From DASRHY01 sp035650275 (lineage in GTDB: Bacteria; Actinomycetota; Actinomycetes; Propionibacteriales; Kribbellaceae): a stretch of 64,000 nt of DNA. The position numbers were made by a program, and so were the translations under genes. Shown piece by piece: positions 44,369 to 53,991 of this stretch. Each line of letters opens with the position of its first letter. Position 1 is the stretch's first letter. The stretch lies in NCBI GenBank assembly GCA_035650275.1, contig DASRHY010000201.1, positions 56,556 to 120,555 of the forward strand, in the 5' to 3' direction. The notes below the pieces were generated by a model. The model was not told where the DNA came from. It was given only the letters and a program-made list of their open reading frames with translations, and searched no databases.

Positions 44369-47300
44369 AGGCCGTCCTGTGGCGTCGCGGGCGACTCGGC
44401 GCCGCTGTCCCGGATCGCTCTGACCTCACGGTCGACGCGGGCACGTCGCGCGCCGTCCCACTCCCAGCTCGTGACCAGGACGGCGGCGACGTCGTCGGTC
44501 CGGGCCAGCTGCGAGATGGCCAGGCCGGGCACCTCCGGATAGCAACCCCACTCGCGTTCACTCGTCATCACGACGTCGAGGTCGAACGCGGCCAGCAAAC
44601 CGAGATACTTTGCGCGCGCGTTGTCGTCGACCCCGGCGAAGGCCTCGTCGAGTGTCACCAGGCGGGGAGCGTACGGGCTGCCGGCTGAGGCGTAGTGCGA
44701 CGACGCCGCGGCGAACAGCGGCACGCTCGCGGCCAGCACCCGCTCGCCGCCCGACGCCGGTCCGGTCGCCGGCTGCCATCGCCCGTTCTGGTGACGCTGG
44801 ATGATGAAGCGGTTCCAGGTCCGGTAGTCGAGTGCCTCGGTCAGATGCTCCAGCCAGGTGCCGGTGTCGTTGCGAGCTCGGACCTCGGCGATACGCGTCT
44901 GCAGGAACGCCCCAAGTGCGGCCTGGTCGTCCGTCGACCATGCGTCCGCCGTCTGCCGCAGCAGTCGCTCCCTCGCCTCGGCGAGGCCGGGGGGACCGTC
45001 CTCGCGCGGACGCCACTGCAACCGCAGCCGCATACCGGTGCTAGTGGGGCGCGCCTCCAGCTCGTCGTTCATCGCCTGCACCTGCGACTCGGCTGTCGTG
45101 ATCAGCTCCTGCAAGGTGCTGGCGACCTCGTTCACCAGATGGTTCTCGAGGATCTCCCGCTCGCGCTCGTTGAGCAGCCGCTCCCGGTCCGCGACCTCGG
45201 ACTCCAGCGCGGTGGACAGTTCCGGTACCGAGGCGGGCCGGCCCTGGAACTCCACTTCGACCACGACGCCGCCCTCGCGGAGGTCGGCCGAGGCCCTGTT
45301 GCCGTGCCGGGACAGGGTGTCGTGCAGCGCCTTCAGCTCGCTGTTCACCCGCTGCTGCGCACGCTCCCACGCGCTGTCGTCGTCCCCGATCTCGGAGAGG
45401 TCCTCGTTCACCTTGCGTGCCAGCCGGACGGTGGGATCGGGTGCCCACGGCCGGTCCGGATCAGGCGTGTCCAGGTGGGGTAGTGCGACGGTAAGCAGTC
45501 CCGTGGCGGCGAACCGACGGAACGCCTCGGCCGCCGCCGCCCGCTCACCGGTGACGACGGTGAGCTGCTCCGTTAGCTCATCCAGCCGCCCCTGCGCCCG
45601 GCCTCGCGCATCGATTGCCCGCTCCGCCTCGGCTACTGCCGCCCGCTGGGCGGTCTCGTTCGCCGCCACCAGACCGCCGACCTCGGTGAGCTGTCGCTGC
45701 AGGTCAGCGACGGCCGCGCCGACGGTTCCCAGGAGAGTCTGATGGCGCTCCTGCGCGGCTGCTGCCTGCCCGGCGATCTCCTCAGCCCGCTCCGCCTGCT
45801 CGGCCAGCCTCGCTGTGGCGACCTCGAGGTCGTCGGCAACCTCGGCGACACGGCGGCGACGGTCCTGGACGGCCTCTACCGCAGGCCACATCTCGGCGAG
45901 CCGCACCTGATAGTCGGCGAGTGCCTCCGCGATGCGGGCCAGCTCAGCGCGGTCTGCGGGCAGGCCGACGTCCCGAGCGCCTTCGGCGAGCGCGGTGGCC
46001 GCACCCTCATCGGCCGCGGTGGCCGCGGACAGCGACTGCCGGGCTGCCTCCCGACGGTCGAGCAGGCGGGCCTGCTCGTGGCCGAGACTGACGACGAGCG
46101 CGTGTGCCTGGCGAAGGGCGGCGTCGTCGGGCACGGTCGCGACCTCCTCGGCGAGGATCGACCTCCGCGCAGCAAGTCGATCACGGCCGACGGCGATCTC
46201 GGTGAGCTCCGCGTCCAGCGCCTCGAGGCCGGTTCGTAGCTCGGCGAGGCGGGATCGCCGTGCGGCTTCGCGCGCGCCGCGACCGATGAAGGTGGCAGCC
46301 GGCTTGTGCCACGAGCCTTCGACTACGCCGATGCCGAAGCGTCCGTCCGTGGCGACCCAGGTCGAACCGCCACCGCCTTCGGGCGAGGTGACCAGCCCGA
46401 TCGACGCGAGCACCGCCGCGATCATCTCATCGGTCACGGTGGCGGCCAGTGGGTTCTCCCGGTAGACGGACGGTCGGAGCACTCTGCCCACGCTCACCGG
46501 CACGGGGTCGGTTGCTCGCAGCACCACGTCGTCGCTGCCCGCGGAGACCAGATCGCCGGCAGGAGTCAGCCATGCGTCGAGCACGCCCGCCGCCTCCAGT
46601 GCCGCCTCGACTCCGGCCCGGTCGTCATGACCGACCTCGTCGAGGAAGTCGATCAACTGCCACAGTGGTGCGCCGGGACGGCCGTCGCGGGCAGCGGCGC
46701 CTCGGGTGTGGGGGACCGGCGGGAGCGCGTCCTCTCCACGTTCCAGCCGGGTGATCTCGTCGGTCAGCTCGGTACGGCGCAGCCTGGCTGCCCGCAGCCG
46801 CGTCTCCAGCCCGGCGTCGGCCGTGGCGAGGGCCGCGGACGACGCGTGCGCGGCGGCACTCACCGCTGCGGCCGCCGGGTTCGGCCCGTCGAGTGTCTCC
46901 ACCCACAGCTCGAGCCCGGAGATCGTCGTGGCGGGATCGGCGAGCTGGAGCTCGGCCGTCGCGGCGAGATGGTCGCGGACCGACGCGACCAGCGCCGCAC
47001 CCTGCCCGGCCACCACCTGCCCGGCGTCCGCACGCCGGCCGGCCAGCTCGTCCGCTTCCGCGTCGAGATCGGCAACCTTCTGCCGCGCGGCCGACAGTCG
47101 CGCCGACGCTGCCTCCGCGGTGTCGATCAGCCCTGTCACATGGCCGGTGGCCCGCCGCTGGCGTTCGCGGACCTGCTCGGCGTCCCGGCGTACCGCGGCC
47201 AGGTCCGGGCCCGCAGCCGCCGGGGCGGCGTCCAGCGGACGGTCGACCCGGATGTCGTGCTCAGAGCCGATCAGCGCGCCGGCCGCGGCCTCCGCGGTCG

Positions 47301-48498
47301 CTCGGCGAGCCGCCAGCAACGCCTGCTCGGCGTCGTCGAGGCGGGCGACCGCTGCGACTTGGCGCTCCTGCTGGACGGCGACCGTCCGCGCTGCCAGATC
47401 CCGCTCACCGCCGGCGCGGCCGGCTTCCTCGTCGAGCCGTCTGGCGTCGTCCGCGGCGCGTTCCAGCTCGCGCGCACTTCTCATCTCCGGGCTCGCACGC
47501 AGTGCCTCGTCGCGGCTTCGCAACCGCCGCTGCTCAGCGCTGAGCTCCAGCTGCCGTTCCTTCGCAGCCGCAAGAGCCTGTTCGGCCCGCTGTTGGTCCG
47601 CCTCCGCGGCGGTCAGGTCGCGGTTGGTCCGCTCGTACGACGACTGGGCGTCTCGTGGCAGTCTCGACCTTTGCCGGGCAGCGATCTGCGCATACCGCCT
47701 GTAGTGCGAGAGGAACGAGGTGGCCGCGTCCCGCGCGTCGGTCATCGCTCGCAGCGCGTCGCGGTCCTCCTCGAGGCTACGGAAGGCTTCGGCGACATCG
47801 GCGATCACCGCCTGGTCCAATGGCGGCAACGCGTCGGTGAGCGCGTCGGACAGCGCCTTCTCGCTCGGCTTCTTCGACAGCTGCGGCTGACGCAGCCGGA
47901 TCAGCAGCTCGACCAGCGCGCCGTACCGCTGCTCACCGAACCCGAACAGACACTCGTCGACCGCGCGGCGGTAGTCGCGGGCGCGGTCGTACACGGTGCC
48001 GAGGTCGCTGAGTGCGTCGATCAAGCGGTCTCTGGTCAGCGCCGTGCCGGTCGCGTCCACCAGGGCGAGGTCCACGCCGACCCGGCGGGACGTGACGAAG
48101 AACCAGTTCCGTGCCACCCCCCGGCCTGAGACAGCCTTCAGGCCACAGCCGAGGGTGCGGAAGTGCTGCTCGCCGTGGTCGTCGACCCTCCCGAACTCGA
48201 TCCAGGTGTAACCGAGCCGCTCAGGGTACGGATGCGCGCCGCCGAGCAGCAGGTTCCACTCCATCCGCTTCTTCGGGTCGGCATCAGGTTCGACCCGGTG
48301 CGGCGACAGGTCACCGTCCAACAGGAACGGCAGTGTCAGCGCCAGGACCTTCGACTTCCCGGTGCCATTGTTGCCCCGGAGCAACAATCGCCCGTCACGA
48401 AACCAGAACTCCTCGGTGTCGTAGTAGAACAGGTCGATCAGGCCGGCGCGCAGCGGCTGCCAACGCTCCCGTGCCGGCTCGGGAAGGACACTGTTCAC
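44359..48498 (-). CDS. jetC: Wadjet type II JetC (TIGR02680 family, SMC/MukB-like ATPase)
   Basis: 1379 aa. SMC-type motor of the Wadjet complex. Walker A GNNGTGKS at 42-49, directly after the MukB-like opening (RAGLIDLFYYDTEEFWFRDG). Two long Ala/Glu/Arg-rich coiled-coil arms run from about 290-490 and 830-1130, around a hinge region. The ABC signature ASGGERVLAASVPLF lies near 1250, and Walker B LVTLDEAFAGVDD near 1282. The GTG start 48498 overlaps the jetB stop by 4 bp; the open frame continues upstream but lies inside jetB. Overlaps jetD by 10 bp. Confidence 0.93.
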   Translation of the reverse strand: MNSVLPEPARERWQPLRAGLIDLFYYDTEEFWFRDGRLLLRGNNGTGKSKVLALTLPFLLDGDLSPHRVEPDADPKKRMEWNLLLGGAHPYPERLGYTWIEFGRVDDHGEQHFRTLGCGLKAVSGRGVARNWFFVTSRRVGVDLALVDATGTALTRDRLIDALSDLGTVYDRARDYRRAVDECLFGFGEQRYGALVELLIRLRQPQLSKKPSEKALSDALTDALPPLDQAVIADVAEAFRSLEEDRDALRAMTDARDAATSFLSHYRRYAQIAARQRSRLPRDAQSSYERTNRDLTAAEADQQRAEQALAAAKERQLELSAEQRRLRSRDEALRASPEMRSARELERAADDARRLDEEAGRAGGERDLAARTVAVQQERQVAAVARLDDAEQALLAARRATAEAAAGALIGSEHDIRVDRPLDAAPAAAGPDLAAVRRDAEQVRERQRRATGHVTGLIDTAEAASARLSAARQKVADLDAEADELAGRRADAGQVVAGQGAALVASVRDHLAATAELQLADPATTISGLELWVETLDGPNPAAAAVSAAAHASSAALATADAGLETRLRAARLRRTELTDEITRLERGEDALPPVPHTRGAAARDGRPGAPLWQLIDFLDEVGHDDRAGVEAALEAAGVLDAWLTPAGDLVSAGSDDVVLRATDPVPVSVGRVLRPSVYRENPLAATVTDEMIAAVLASIGLVTSPEGGGGSTWVATDGRFGIGVVEGSWHKPAATFIGRGAREAARRSRLAELRTGLEALDAELTEIAVGRDRLAARRSILAEEVATVPDDAALRQAHALVVSLGHEQARLLDRREAARQSLSAATAADEGAATALAEGARDVGLPADRAELARIAEALADYQVRLAEMWPAVEAVQDRRRRVAEVADDLEVATARLAEQAERAEEIAGQAAAAQERHQTLLGTVGAAVADLQRQLTEVGGLVAANETAQRAAVAEAERAIDARGRAQGRLDELTEQLTVVTGERAAAAEAFRRFAATGLLTVALPHLDTPDPDRPWAPDPTVRLARKVNEDLSEIGDDDSAWERAQQRVNSELKALHDTLSRHGNRASADLREGGVVVEVEFQGRPASVPELSTALESEVADRERLLNEREREILENHLVNEVASTLQELITTAESQVQAMNDELEARPTSTGMRLRLQWRPREDGPPGLAEARERLLRQTADAWSTDDQAALGAFLQTRIAEVRARNDTGTWLEHLTEALDYRTWNRFIIQRHQNGRWQPATGPASGGERVLAASVPLFAAASSHYASAGSPYAPRLVTLDEAFAGVDDNARAKYLGLLAAFDLDVVMTSEREWGCYPEVPGLAISQLARTDDVAAVLVTSWEWDGARRARVDREVRAIRDSGAESPATPQDGLWA

Positions 48499-49679
48499 CG
48501 GGTCTCCTCGATGGTCGGTTCGGCAAGGGCGTAGCGCGCCAGTGCAGGTCGTGGCTGCACGGCGGCGTCGGTGCGACGTACCAGGCGGAGCGCCTCGAGC
48601 CGGGCGAGCGCGTTGTCGGTCAGTTCCACTTCCGCGCCGGCCTCGGTCGTGTCGCGACGCCAATAGGCGCGATGCCGCACGGCCTGCTCACGAACGTAGC
48701 CGTGCAGTCGCTCGATGGGCGATGGGTGGCCGGCACCATGTGCCAGGTGCTCGGCAACCAGCAAGGTGGCGTGGCCGTCCGTGCCGCTCTCCGGCATCCG
48801 GATGTCGGTCAGGTCATCATGTGGGTCGACCATCGCGATGCCCTCGGCACGAACCTCGGCGACCAGGCCGGTGAGCTCGCTGATGCGCGACGTGATGGCG
48901 GCGCGCTGACTCGTGAGATACGCGCGCTCGACGTCATCGAGCTCGTCGAAGTAGAGCACCGGTTCGTCGAGCAACCGGCGGGTCAGACGGTGCCGGACTC
49001 GCTGGTTGCGCAGGTCGTCGGTCGTCGCCGGGATCTCGTCGTCGAGCGCGGCGAGCCGTTCGGCCAGATCGCCCGCCTCGATGGTGGACGGCCCGCGCGA
49101 GGCCGCGAGCAGCCCGGCCAGCACGCGTCGGTCGACGTCGTACAGGGCGTCGCCGGTGTCCTTGACGAATGATTCCTCGTCACCGGCGACCCGTCCTACC
49201 ACGCCGAGGTCCAGCAACAGCCGGACGACGGCGACCAGATCGGACCGCTCGTCTCGGCCCTGCAGTGTGAACTCCAGCCCGGCAGCCGTCAGCTCGGGGT
49301 CGGCGGCTCCGAGCACGACCTGCTCGGCGAGACGGCCGAGGGTGATCTGAGCGTCGGCACGTTCGAGCGTGGCGAGCGCGAGGCAGGTGAGCACATAACG
49401 CCGCCGACCGAACGGCTGCCTGGAGCGCACGTCACGCGCCGGGTGAGTGGCGTCGTGCGGTGTGGCCGCCTGCTTGAACAGCCTGGCCACCTCGCTGTCG
49501 ACCTGCAGCCGCCATCCGGTATTGCGGTCGAACCAGTCGCGCAGTTCGGCGGCATGCCGGCGAACCAGTGCGAAGTCGTCATCCGCCGAGCGCAGGAGCG
49601 GTCGCCGCAGTACGGCGCGGGCGGCGCGGCGCAGCTCGTCGGCGCGCGACACCGTCAGGGCGTCTGTCAGGGAGCTCAC
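48495..49679 (-). CDS. jetB: Wadjet type II JetB (TIGR02678 family, KITE-like subunit)
   Basis: 394 aa, GTG start. Accessory subunit, by analogy with MukE/KITE, bridging the kleisin and DNA. Opens with RRAARAVLRRPLLRSADDDF and later RRRYVLTCLALATLERADAQ and YDVDRRVLAGLLAA, all typical of TIGR02678. Winged-helix-rich, with no catalytic motif. Overlaps both neighbours by 4 bp (GTGA), so translation is coupled along the whole operon. Confidence 0.88.
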   Translation of the reverse strand: MSSLTDALTVSRADELRRAARAVLRRPLLRSADDDFALVRRHAAELRDWFDRNTGWRLQVDSEVARLFKQAATPHDATHPARDVRSRQPFGRRRYVLTCLALATLERADAQITLGRLAEQVVLGAADPELTAAGLEFTLQGRDERSDLVAVVRLLLDLGVVGRVAGDEESFVKDTGDALYDVDRRVLAGLLAASRGPSTIEAGDLAERLAALDDEIPATTDDLRNQRVRHRLTRRLLDEPVLYFDELDDVERAYLTSQRAAITSRISELTGLVAEVRAEGIAMVDPHDDLTDIRMPESGTDGHATLLVAEHLAHGAGHPSPIERLHGYVREQAVRHRAYWRRDTTEAGAEVELTDNALARLEALRLVRRTDAAVQPRPALARYALAEPTIEETR

Positions 49680-51214
49680 GCGGTCTGCTCCGCCTCCTCT
49701 TCCGACATCAGGTCGACGATCTCGACCAGGTGGTCCGGCCCGCGGAAGACACCGTGTGGTGTCCGGATCTCCGCGGTCCGGCCGTCGCCGAGGGCGGTCA
49801 GCCTGATGGCCAGCGTGCCGTCGGAGGTGGTGGTCTCGACCACGCGGGAGCCTGCGGCGCGGCCGGCCAGCGCATCGCCGAGCAGGGCGAGGAACAGCCG
49901 GAAGGAAGTCGGGTCGAGCTCACCCAGATCGGCCAGCCGAGTCGGCCGGGCGGTCGCCAGCCGCTCACGTGCGGCCGCGGTCTCGGCGGCTTCCTTGGCG
50001 GCGAGCTCAGCCAGGTGGCGTCGCTGCGCGGAACGGTCCAGGACGCGGTTCGGCTTGCCGCGGCGTTCGTAGCTGCCGGTTCGGCGCAGCCGCGGACTGA
50101 TGTCCAGCGGTGGTGCATCCGCCCATGCCGTCTGGGCCGGCACTGCGCCGTCGCCGTCCGCGGAAGCGCTGAGGTGCCGGGCCGACGAGAGTCCGAAGGC
50201 GACCCGCCACAGCCGGTGCAGGTCCTCGTCGGTAGGTGCCTGCGCGAACCACCGCGCCAGCCGGCGGAAGTCCGCGGACCGGTCCGATCGACCGCCACGC
50301 CGTTCGTTGAGCGACGCGACGACCTGCAGCAGCTGTGGGATCGCCGCACGCGCCTGCGCTCGCAGCAGCTTCGCCTGGCTCGGGTGGTTCGGAGTGCTGA
50401 CGAACCAGGTGCGGAAGCCCAGCCAGCGGTCCTGCCAGAGCACGCGGTGCCTGTCGAACTCCGCGGTTCTCGGGTCGTCGCCGTCCGCCGCCTGGCCAGG
50501 CGCGGCGTCCTCGGCCTCGCGCCACGCGGCGATGTCCAGCAGCCGGTGGACGTCGCGGCCTTCCACGGTGTCGACCAGTACGGCGATCTCGGCACCTGTG
50601 CCGACGAGGTCCTTGATGAAGCGCTCGAGGTAGTCGACCAAGCGGTCCTTGTACGCGCGAAACACGTCGGCGTCGGCGTCGTGCAGGTCGATCGTGCGCT
50701 GCAGCGAGCTCATGAAGGCACGTGCGTTGGCGGCCAGTTCGATGAACCGATCGACCAGCCCGCGAAGCAGCAGGTGCACCTTGGCGCGATCCGGATCCTG
50801 CTGTCCGGACAGCTCGGCCAGGGCACGCAGTTGCGTGGCGATGTCGGCGAGAGCGACGGCCTGCAGCGCCCCACGGCGACCGAGCGCCTCGTCGTAGGTC
50901 AGGACGGCTTCCTCGACCGCCTCGCCCCGCTCCGTGAGCTGGTAGAGGAAACGCGCCCGGTGGAAGTCCTCGACCGTGGTGACCCGGCTGGTGTCGGGGT
51001 CGGCGCGCAGGTTTCCCCATTCCACGAGGCGGTGCAGGGCTTCGACGATCGCCTCGACCTCGACCTCGGACCGCAGCGCCTCGTGCACGTCCTCCGGGCG
51101 CAAGTGCACGATGAACCGTCGCTTCGCCTGCACGAACGTGCCCATGACGCGCCGGTACAGCGCGGCGTTGGGGACGGTGAGGTACCCGAACGGCGTGAAA
51201 TGTGCGTCCTGCAC
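49676..51214 (-). CDS. jetA: Wadjet type II JetA (TIGR02677 family, kleisin-like subunit)
   Basis: 512 aa. Kleisin-like subunit that closes the JetC ring, by family analogy. The start region DAHFTPFGYLTVPNAALYRR is the family signature. GTG 51214 is chosen because GGGAGG lies 6 bp upstream; the open frame extends much further into the FAD-oxidase gene but there it is antisense-like noise. A Lys/Arg/Ala-rich helix near 385-420 (AELAAKEAAETAAARERLA) and an acidic C-terminus follow. First gene of jetABCD, 80 bp after the oxidase stop. Confidence 0.88.
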   Translation of the reverse strand: MQDAHFTPFGYLTVPNAALYRRVMGTFVQAKRRFIVHLRPEDVHEALRSEVEVEAIVEALHRLVEWGNLRADPDTSRVTTVEDFHRARFLYQLTERGEAVEEAVLTYDEALGRRGALQAVALADIATQLRALAELSGQQDPDRAKVHLLLRGLVDRFIELAANARAFMSSLQRTIDLHDADADVFRAYKDRLVDYLERFIKDLVGTGAEIAVLVDTVEGRDVHRLLDIAAWREAEDAAPGQAADGDDPRTAEFDRHRVLWQDRWLGFRTWFVSTPNHPSQAKLLRAQARAAIPQLLQVVASLNERRGGRSDRSADFRRLARWFAQAPTDEDLHRLWRVAFGLSSARHLSASADGDGAVPAQTAWADAPPLDISPRLRRTGSYERRGKPNRVLDRSAQRRHLAELAAKEAAETAAARERLATARPTRLADLGELDPTSFRLFLALLGDALAGRAAGSRVVETTTSDGTLAIRLTALGDGRTAEIRTPHGVFRGPDHLVEIVDLMSEEEAEQTA

Positions 51215-51294
51215 GTGGACCCTCCCGTTGCGACTCCCACGAGAGTAGAGCGTCGCGCGGACAGATCGTCCGCATTGCCCACGGGTGTCACCGG

Positions 51295-52695
51295 TCAGGC
51301 GGGCGGGATGTTCTGGTTGAGGTGGAACAGGTTGTCGGGGTCGTACTCGCGCTTCAGCGCTTGGAGCCGGGCGTACTTGGCCGCGCCGTACATCTCGCGG
51401 ATCCTGTCGTCGCCCTCGTCGCCGAGGAAGTTCACATAAACCCCGGTGTGGTGTGGCTCGAGCGACTTCCACGACTGGCGGGCCCAGTCCCGCTGCACCT
51501 CGAACCCGTCCTCCGTCTCGGTCGACGCGGCGAAGTTGAACGTGTGCCCGGACTGCCGCCCGCCGAACGCGGTGGCGTCCTCGTCCACCCGGGCGATGGC
51601 GCCACCCAGCTGGAAGATCGGGTACGACGACAGCGGCCCGCTGATCGCCGTACCGGACTCGACCGCGATGTCGATCACCTCGTCGGTCAGCTTGGAAACA
51701 TCCGCGGACCGGGTGTAGTACCAGCGGCCGTGCGGGAAGCTCGGGTCGAACATCGCCTGGTGGGTCAGGAACGGCTTCGGCTCGCACAGGTCCAGCAGCG
51801 GCTTGCCGTACGACTTCATCGGCGCGAGCACCTTCAGCCCGTCCTCGACCGGGCCGCACCAGCAGGCGATCACGAAGACGGCCGGCTTGCCGTGCAGGTC
51901 CTCGGGGAACACCGGCAGCGCCGGGATCCAGCGGGACACGATGATCGTGGTCAGCTCGTCGGGTACGTCGGTGATCCAGTCCCGGTAGTACCGCAGCACA
52001 TCGACGGCGTCCTCCATCGGCCACGCGATCGGGCCGGCCACCACCGTCGGGCCGACCGGGTTCAGCCGGTACTCGAACTCGGTGACGACGCCGAAGTTCC
52101 CGCCGCCGCCGCGCACGCCCCAGAACAGCTCCGGGTTCCGCTCCGCGCTCGCGGTGACCGCCTCACCGGACGCGGTGACCAGGTCGACGGACAGCAGGTT
52201 GTCGATGGTCAGGCCGTACTTGCGCTGCAGCCAGCCCAGCCCGCCGCCGAGCGTCAGCCCGGCGATCCCGGTGTGGGTGACGATGCCGGACGGTACGGCG
52301 AGGCCGAACGCCTGCGTCTCGCGGTCCAGCTCGCCGAGCAGTACGCCGGCCTGGGCCCGGGCGGTCCGCCGGATCGGGTCGATCCGCATCCCGCGCATCG
52401 GCGACAGGTCGATCAGCACGCCGTCGCAGGTCGAGTGACCCGGGAAGCTGTGCCCGCCGCCGCGGACCGCGACCGTCATCTGGCTGCGGCGCGCGAACCC
52501 GACCGCGTTGCGGACGTCCTGCACGCTCGCGCAGCGCAGGATCACCGCCGGGTGCCGGTCGACGGACCCGTTCCAGATCACCCGGTGGTCGTCGTACCCG
52601 AACTCTCCGGGCTGGATGACGTCACCGCGGAACTCGCTCGCAAGATCGACCAGTTCCCGTTGGTCGATCGTTACGCCCGGTGCTGTGTAGCGCAT
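51295..52695 (-). CDS. FAD-linked oxidoreductase with BBE C-terminus
   Basis: 466 aa. Berberine-bridge/6-hydroxynicotine-oxidase-like flavoenzyme. The FAD domain has VAVRGGGHSFPGHSTCDGV, whose His can bind FAD covalently; the nearby Cys may be a second attachment point. GLTLGGGLGWLQRKYGLTID and RGGGGNFGVVTEFEYRL are conserved. The BBE tail ends YDPDNLFHLNQNIPPA. The start ATG 52695 is the only one with normal length. No signal peptide. Substrate unknown. It lies upstream of Wadjet on the same strand but 80 bp away. Confidence 0.9.
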   Translation of the reverse strand: MRYTAPGVTIDQRELVDLASEFRGDVIQPGEFGYDDHRVIWNGSVDRHPAVILRCASVQDVRNAVGFARRSQMTVAVRGGGHSFPGHSTCDGVLIDLSPMRGMRIDPIRRTARAQAGVLLGELDRETQAFGLAVPSGIVTHTGIAGLTLGGGLGWLQRKYGLTIDNLLSVDLVTASGEAVTASAERNPELFWGVRGGGGNFGVVTEFEYRLNPVGPTVVAGPIAWPMEDAVDVLRYYRDWITDVPDELTTIIVSRWIPALPVFPEDLHGKPAVFVIACWCGPVEDGLKVLAPMKSYGKPLLDLCEPKPFLTHQAMFDPSFPHGRWYYTRSADVSKLTDEVIDIAVESGTAISGPLSSYPIFQLGGAIARVDEDATAFGGRQSGHTFNFAASTETEDGFEVQRDWARQSWKSLEPHHTGVYVNFLGDEGDDRIREMYGAAKYARLQALKREYDPDNLFHLNQNIPPA

Positions 52696-52765
52696 GCCGG
52701 ACCCCCTCCCCAGCTGACAAGTGTGTCGTCGTCGCCAGGGATTGAACACTGACGAAGCCCTGACA

Positions 52766-53587
52766 TCACGTGAGCACCGACCGCAGCGGTCCGAGCTTGC
52801 GCATCCACGACAGCACCAGGTTGGTCTTGCCGGCCGCCGCCGAGTCCTGCTCCCACAGCTTGATGACATCCTCGAGCTTCTGCGGCGGGCGATCGTCCTC
52901 CGTAGAGACGGTCCCCCAGGTCGCCCCGCAGCTGCCGCGCGAGCTGCGGATGTTCCAGCCGGCGAGCAGCCCGTCCGACTGTCCTTTCGGCGGCTCACTG
53001 ACCTGCTTGTACGCCTCGTACAGGCCCAGCAGGCAGGTGACGATCGCGGTCCGGCTCGGGGTGTTCCGGGTGAACGCGTCCGGGCTGCCGTGGGCCACCT
53101 TGTTGACCAGGTAGTCGTGCGCCAGCCAGGCGGCGGTCAGGGACAGGTCGAGCGTCCAGCTCACCGTGGCGGGGGACCGGACCAGCATGACCTGCCCGGG
53201 CGGCAGTACGTCGGCCTCGATCGCGAAGGTGTCCCGGAACGAACGGGACTGGAGGCTCTCCTTGACGAACGTCCGGGTGCTGGTGCCGGACGACCGGACC
53301 TGCCAGACGGTCCCGCTGGTGTTCCGCAGTAGCACCGACTGGCCGGACTCGTCACCGCAGACGATGATCAGCCGGACGGTCGCGGCGTGCTTCTCGTCGG
53401 CGGCCTGGATCCGCACCGGCTGCGGCCGCGGATGTGTTCGCGGGCACCGCTTCTCCGGCGCGGTCAGGGTGACGGTCGGTCCGCTCTGGGTAGTCGGCGC
53501 CGATCCGGACACGGCCGACTGCCCGTCGTTCGCGCAGGCCGCAGTCGCCGCGAGCATCAGGCAGGCGACAGCGATCTTCCCCCACAC
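52766..53587 (-). CDS. Putative lipoprotein, unknown function
   Basis: 273 aa, GTG start with ggggggagag upstream. A short signal (VWGKIAVACLMLAATAAC) with a weak lipobox; Cys18 may be lipidated. Then a Ser/Thr/Pro linker and a soluble domain with four further cysteines (KRCPRTH, IVCGDE, VTCLLG, GSCGATWG), suggesting two disulphides. The region TRTFVKESLQSRSFRDTFAI and WNIRSSRGSCGATWGTV are not assigned to any family. Reaches back-to-back with the nrdR promoter region. Confidence 0.7.
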   Translation of the reverse strand: MWGKIAVACLMLAATAACANDGQSAVSGSAPTTQSGPTVTLTAPEKRCPRTHPRPQPVRIQAADEKHAATVRLIIVCGDESGQSVLLRNTSGTVWQVRSSGTSTRTFVKESLQSRSFRDTFAIEADVLPPGQVMLVRSPATVSWTLDLSLTAAWLAHDYLVNKVAHGSPDAFTRNTPSRTAIVTCLLGLYEAYKQVSEPPKGQSDGLLAGWNIRSSRGSCGATWGTVSTEDDRPPQKLEDVIKLWEQDSAAAGKTNLVLSWMRKLGPLRSVLT

Positions 53588-53832
53588 GGCGGTCTCTCCC
53601 CCCAGCCAGATGAGCCGGCCAGTGAGCCGAGGGTACGACGTCGCCGGGCGCCGCGGCGAGTTTTTCACAGGCGTTGTTACCAGCCTGGTAGCGGAGTCAT
53701 CGGGGGTCGGGATCCGGGCATCCACGGAGTGTCGGCGGTGTTGTACAAGATGTGGCCGGAAGGCTGGAAGGGGACCGTTCAAGCGTGTTGTTGGTGTGAC
53801 TGGTGTGACCGTCTGTGGTCGCGTGGCGTGCC
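53588..53832. other. Divergent intergenic region, lipoprotein / nrdR (left part)
   Basis: No gene seen. It must contain the promoter of the minus-strand lipoprotein and upstream sequence of nrdR. Contains a gcgttgttaccagcc stretch and T-rich patches, more A/T-rich than the coding DNA around it. Confidence 0.4.
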
Positions 53833-53883
53833 TTGCTTCTGTCGGTGGCCCGACGTACGGTATCCCTAGATGTAGTAGTTACA
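53833..53883 (+). promoter_or_regulatory. Candidate nrdR-nrdJ promoter with possible NrdR box
   Basis: ttgctt (53833-53838) and tacggt (53856-53861) are spaced by 17 bp, fitting -35 and -10 elements. Just after lies ccctagatgtagtagttaca, which resembles NrdR boxes (acaCtAtATctAGtgt type) seen before nrdRJ in actinomycetes. The 110-nt leader that follows has several ccacagg/ggttgt repeats. Suggestive only. Confidence 0.4.
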
Positions 53884-53991
53884 CCGGTGTGGTTCGTCCA
53901 CAGGTTGTGGTCAGTAGGCCACAGGACACACACAGGTTGTCCCCAAGAGATCCACAGATCTGTCCCCAGGCTCGGGAGGAGATGCTCGGCG

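Noticed and set aside
46306..48129. 607-codon frame antisense to jetC
   Set aside because: No motifs; jetC's coiled-coil codons create long open antisense frames.
51215..52024. N-terminal extension of JetA into the oxidase gene
   Set aside because: Out-of-frame over a well-supported FAD oxidase; GGGAGG and GTG at 51214 match the family start.
42000..53600. Prophage or integrative element explanation for the inserted block
   Set aside because: No integrase, transposase, tRNA target or flanking direct repeats seen at either edge.
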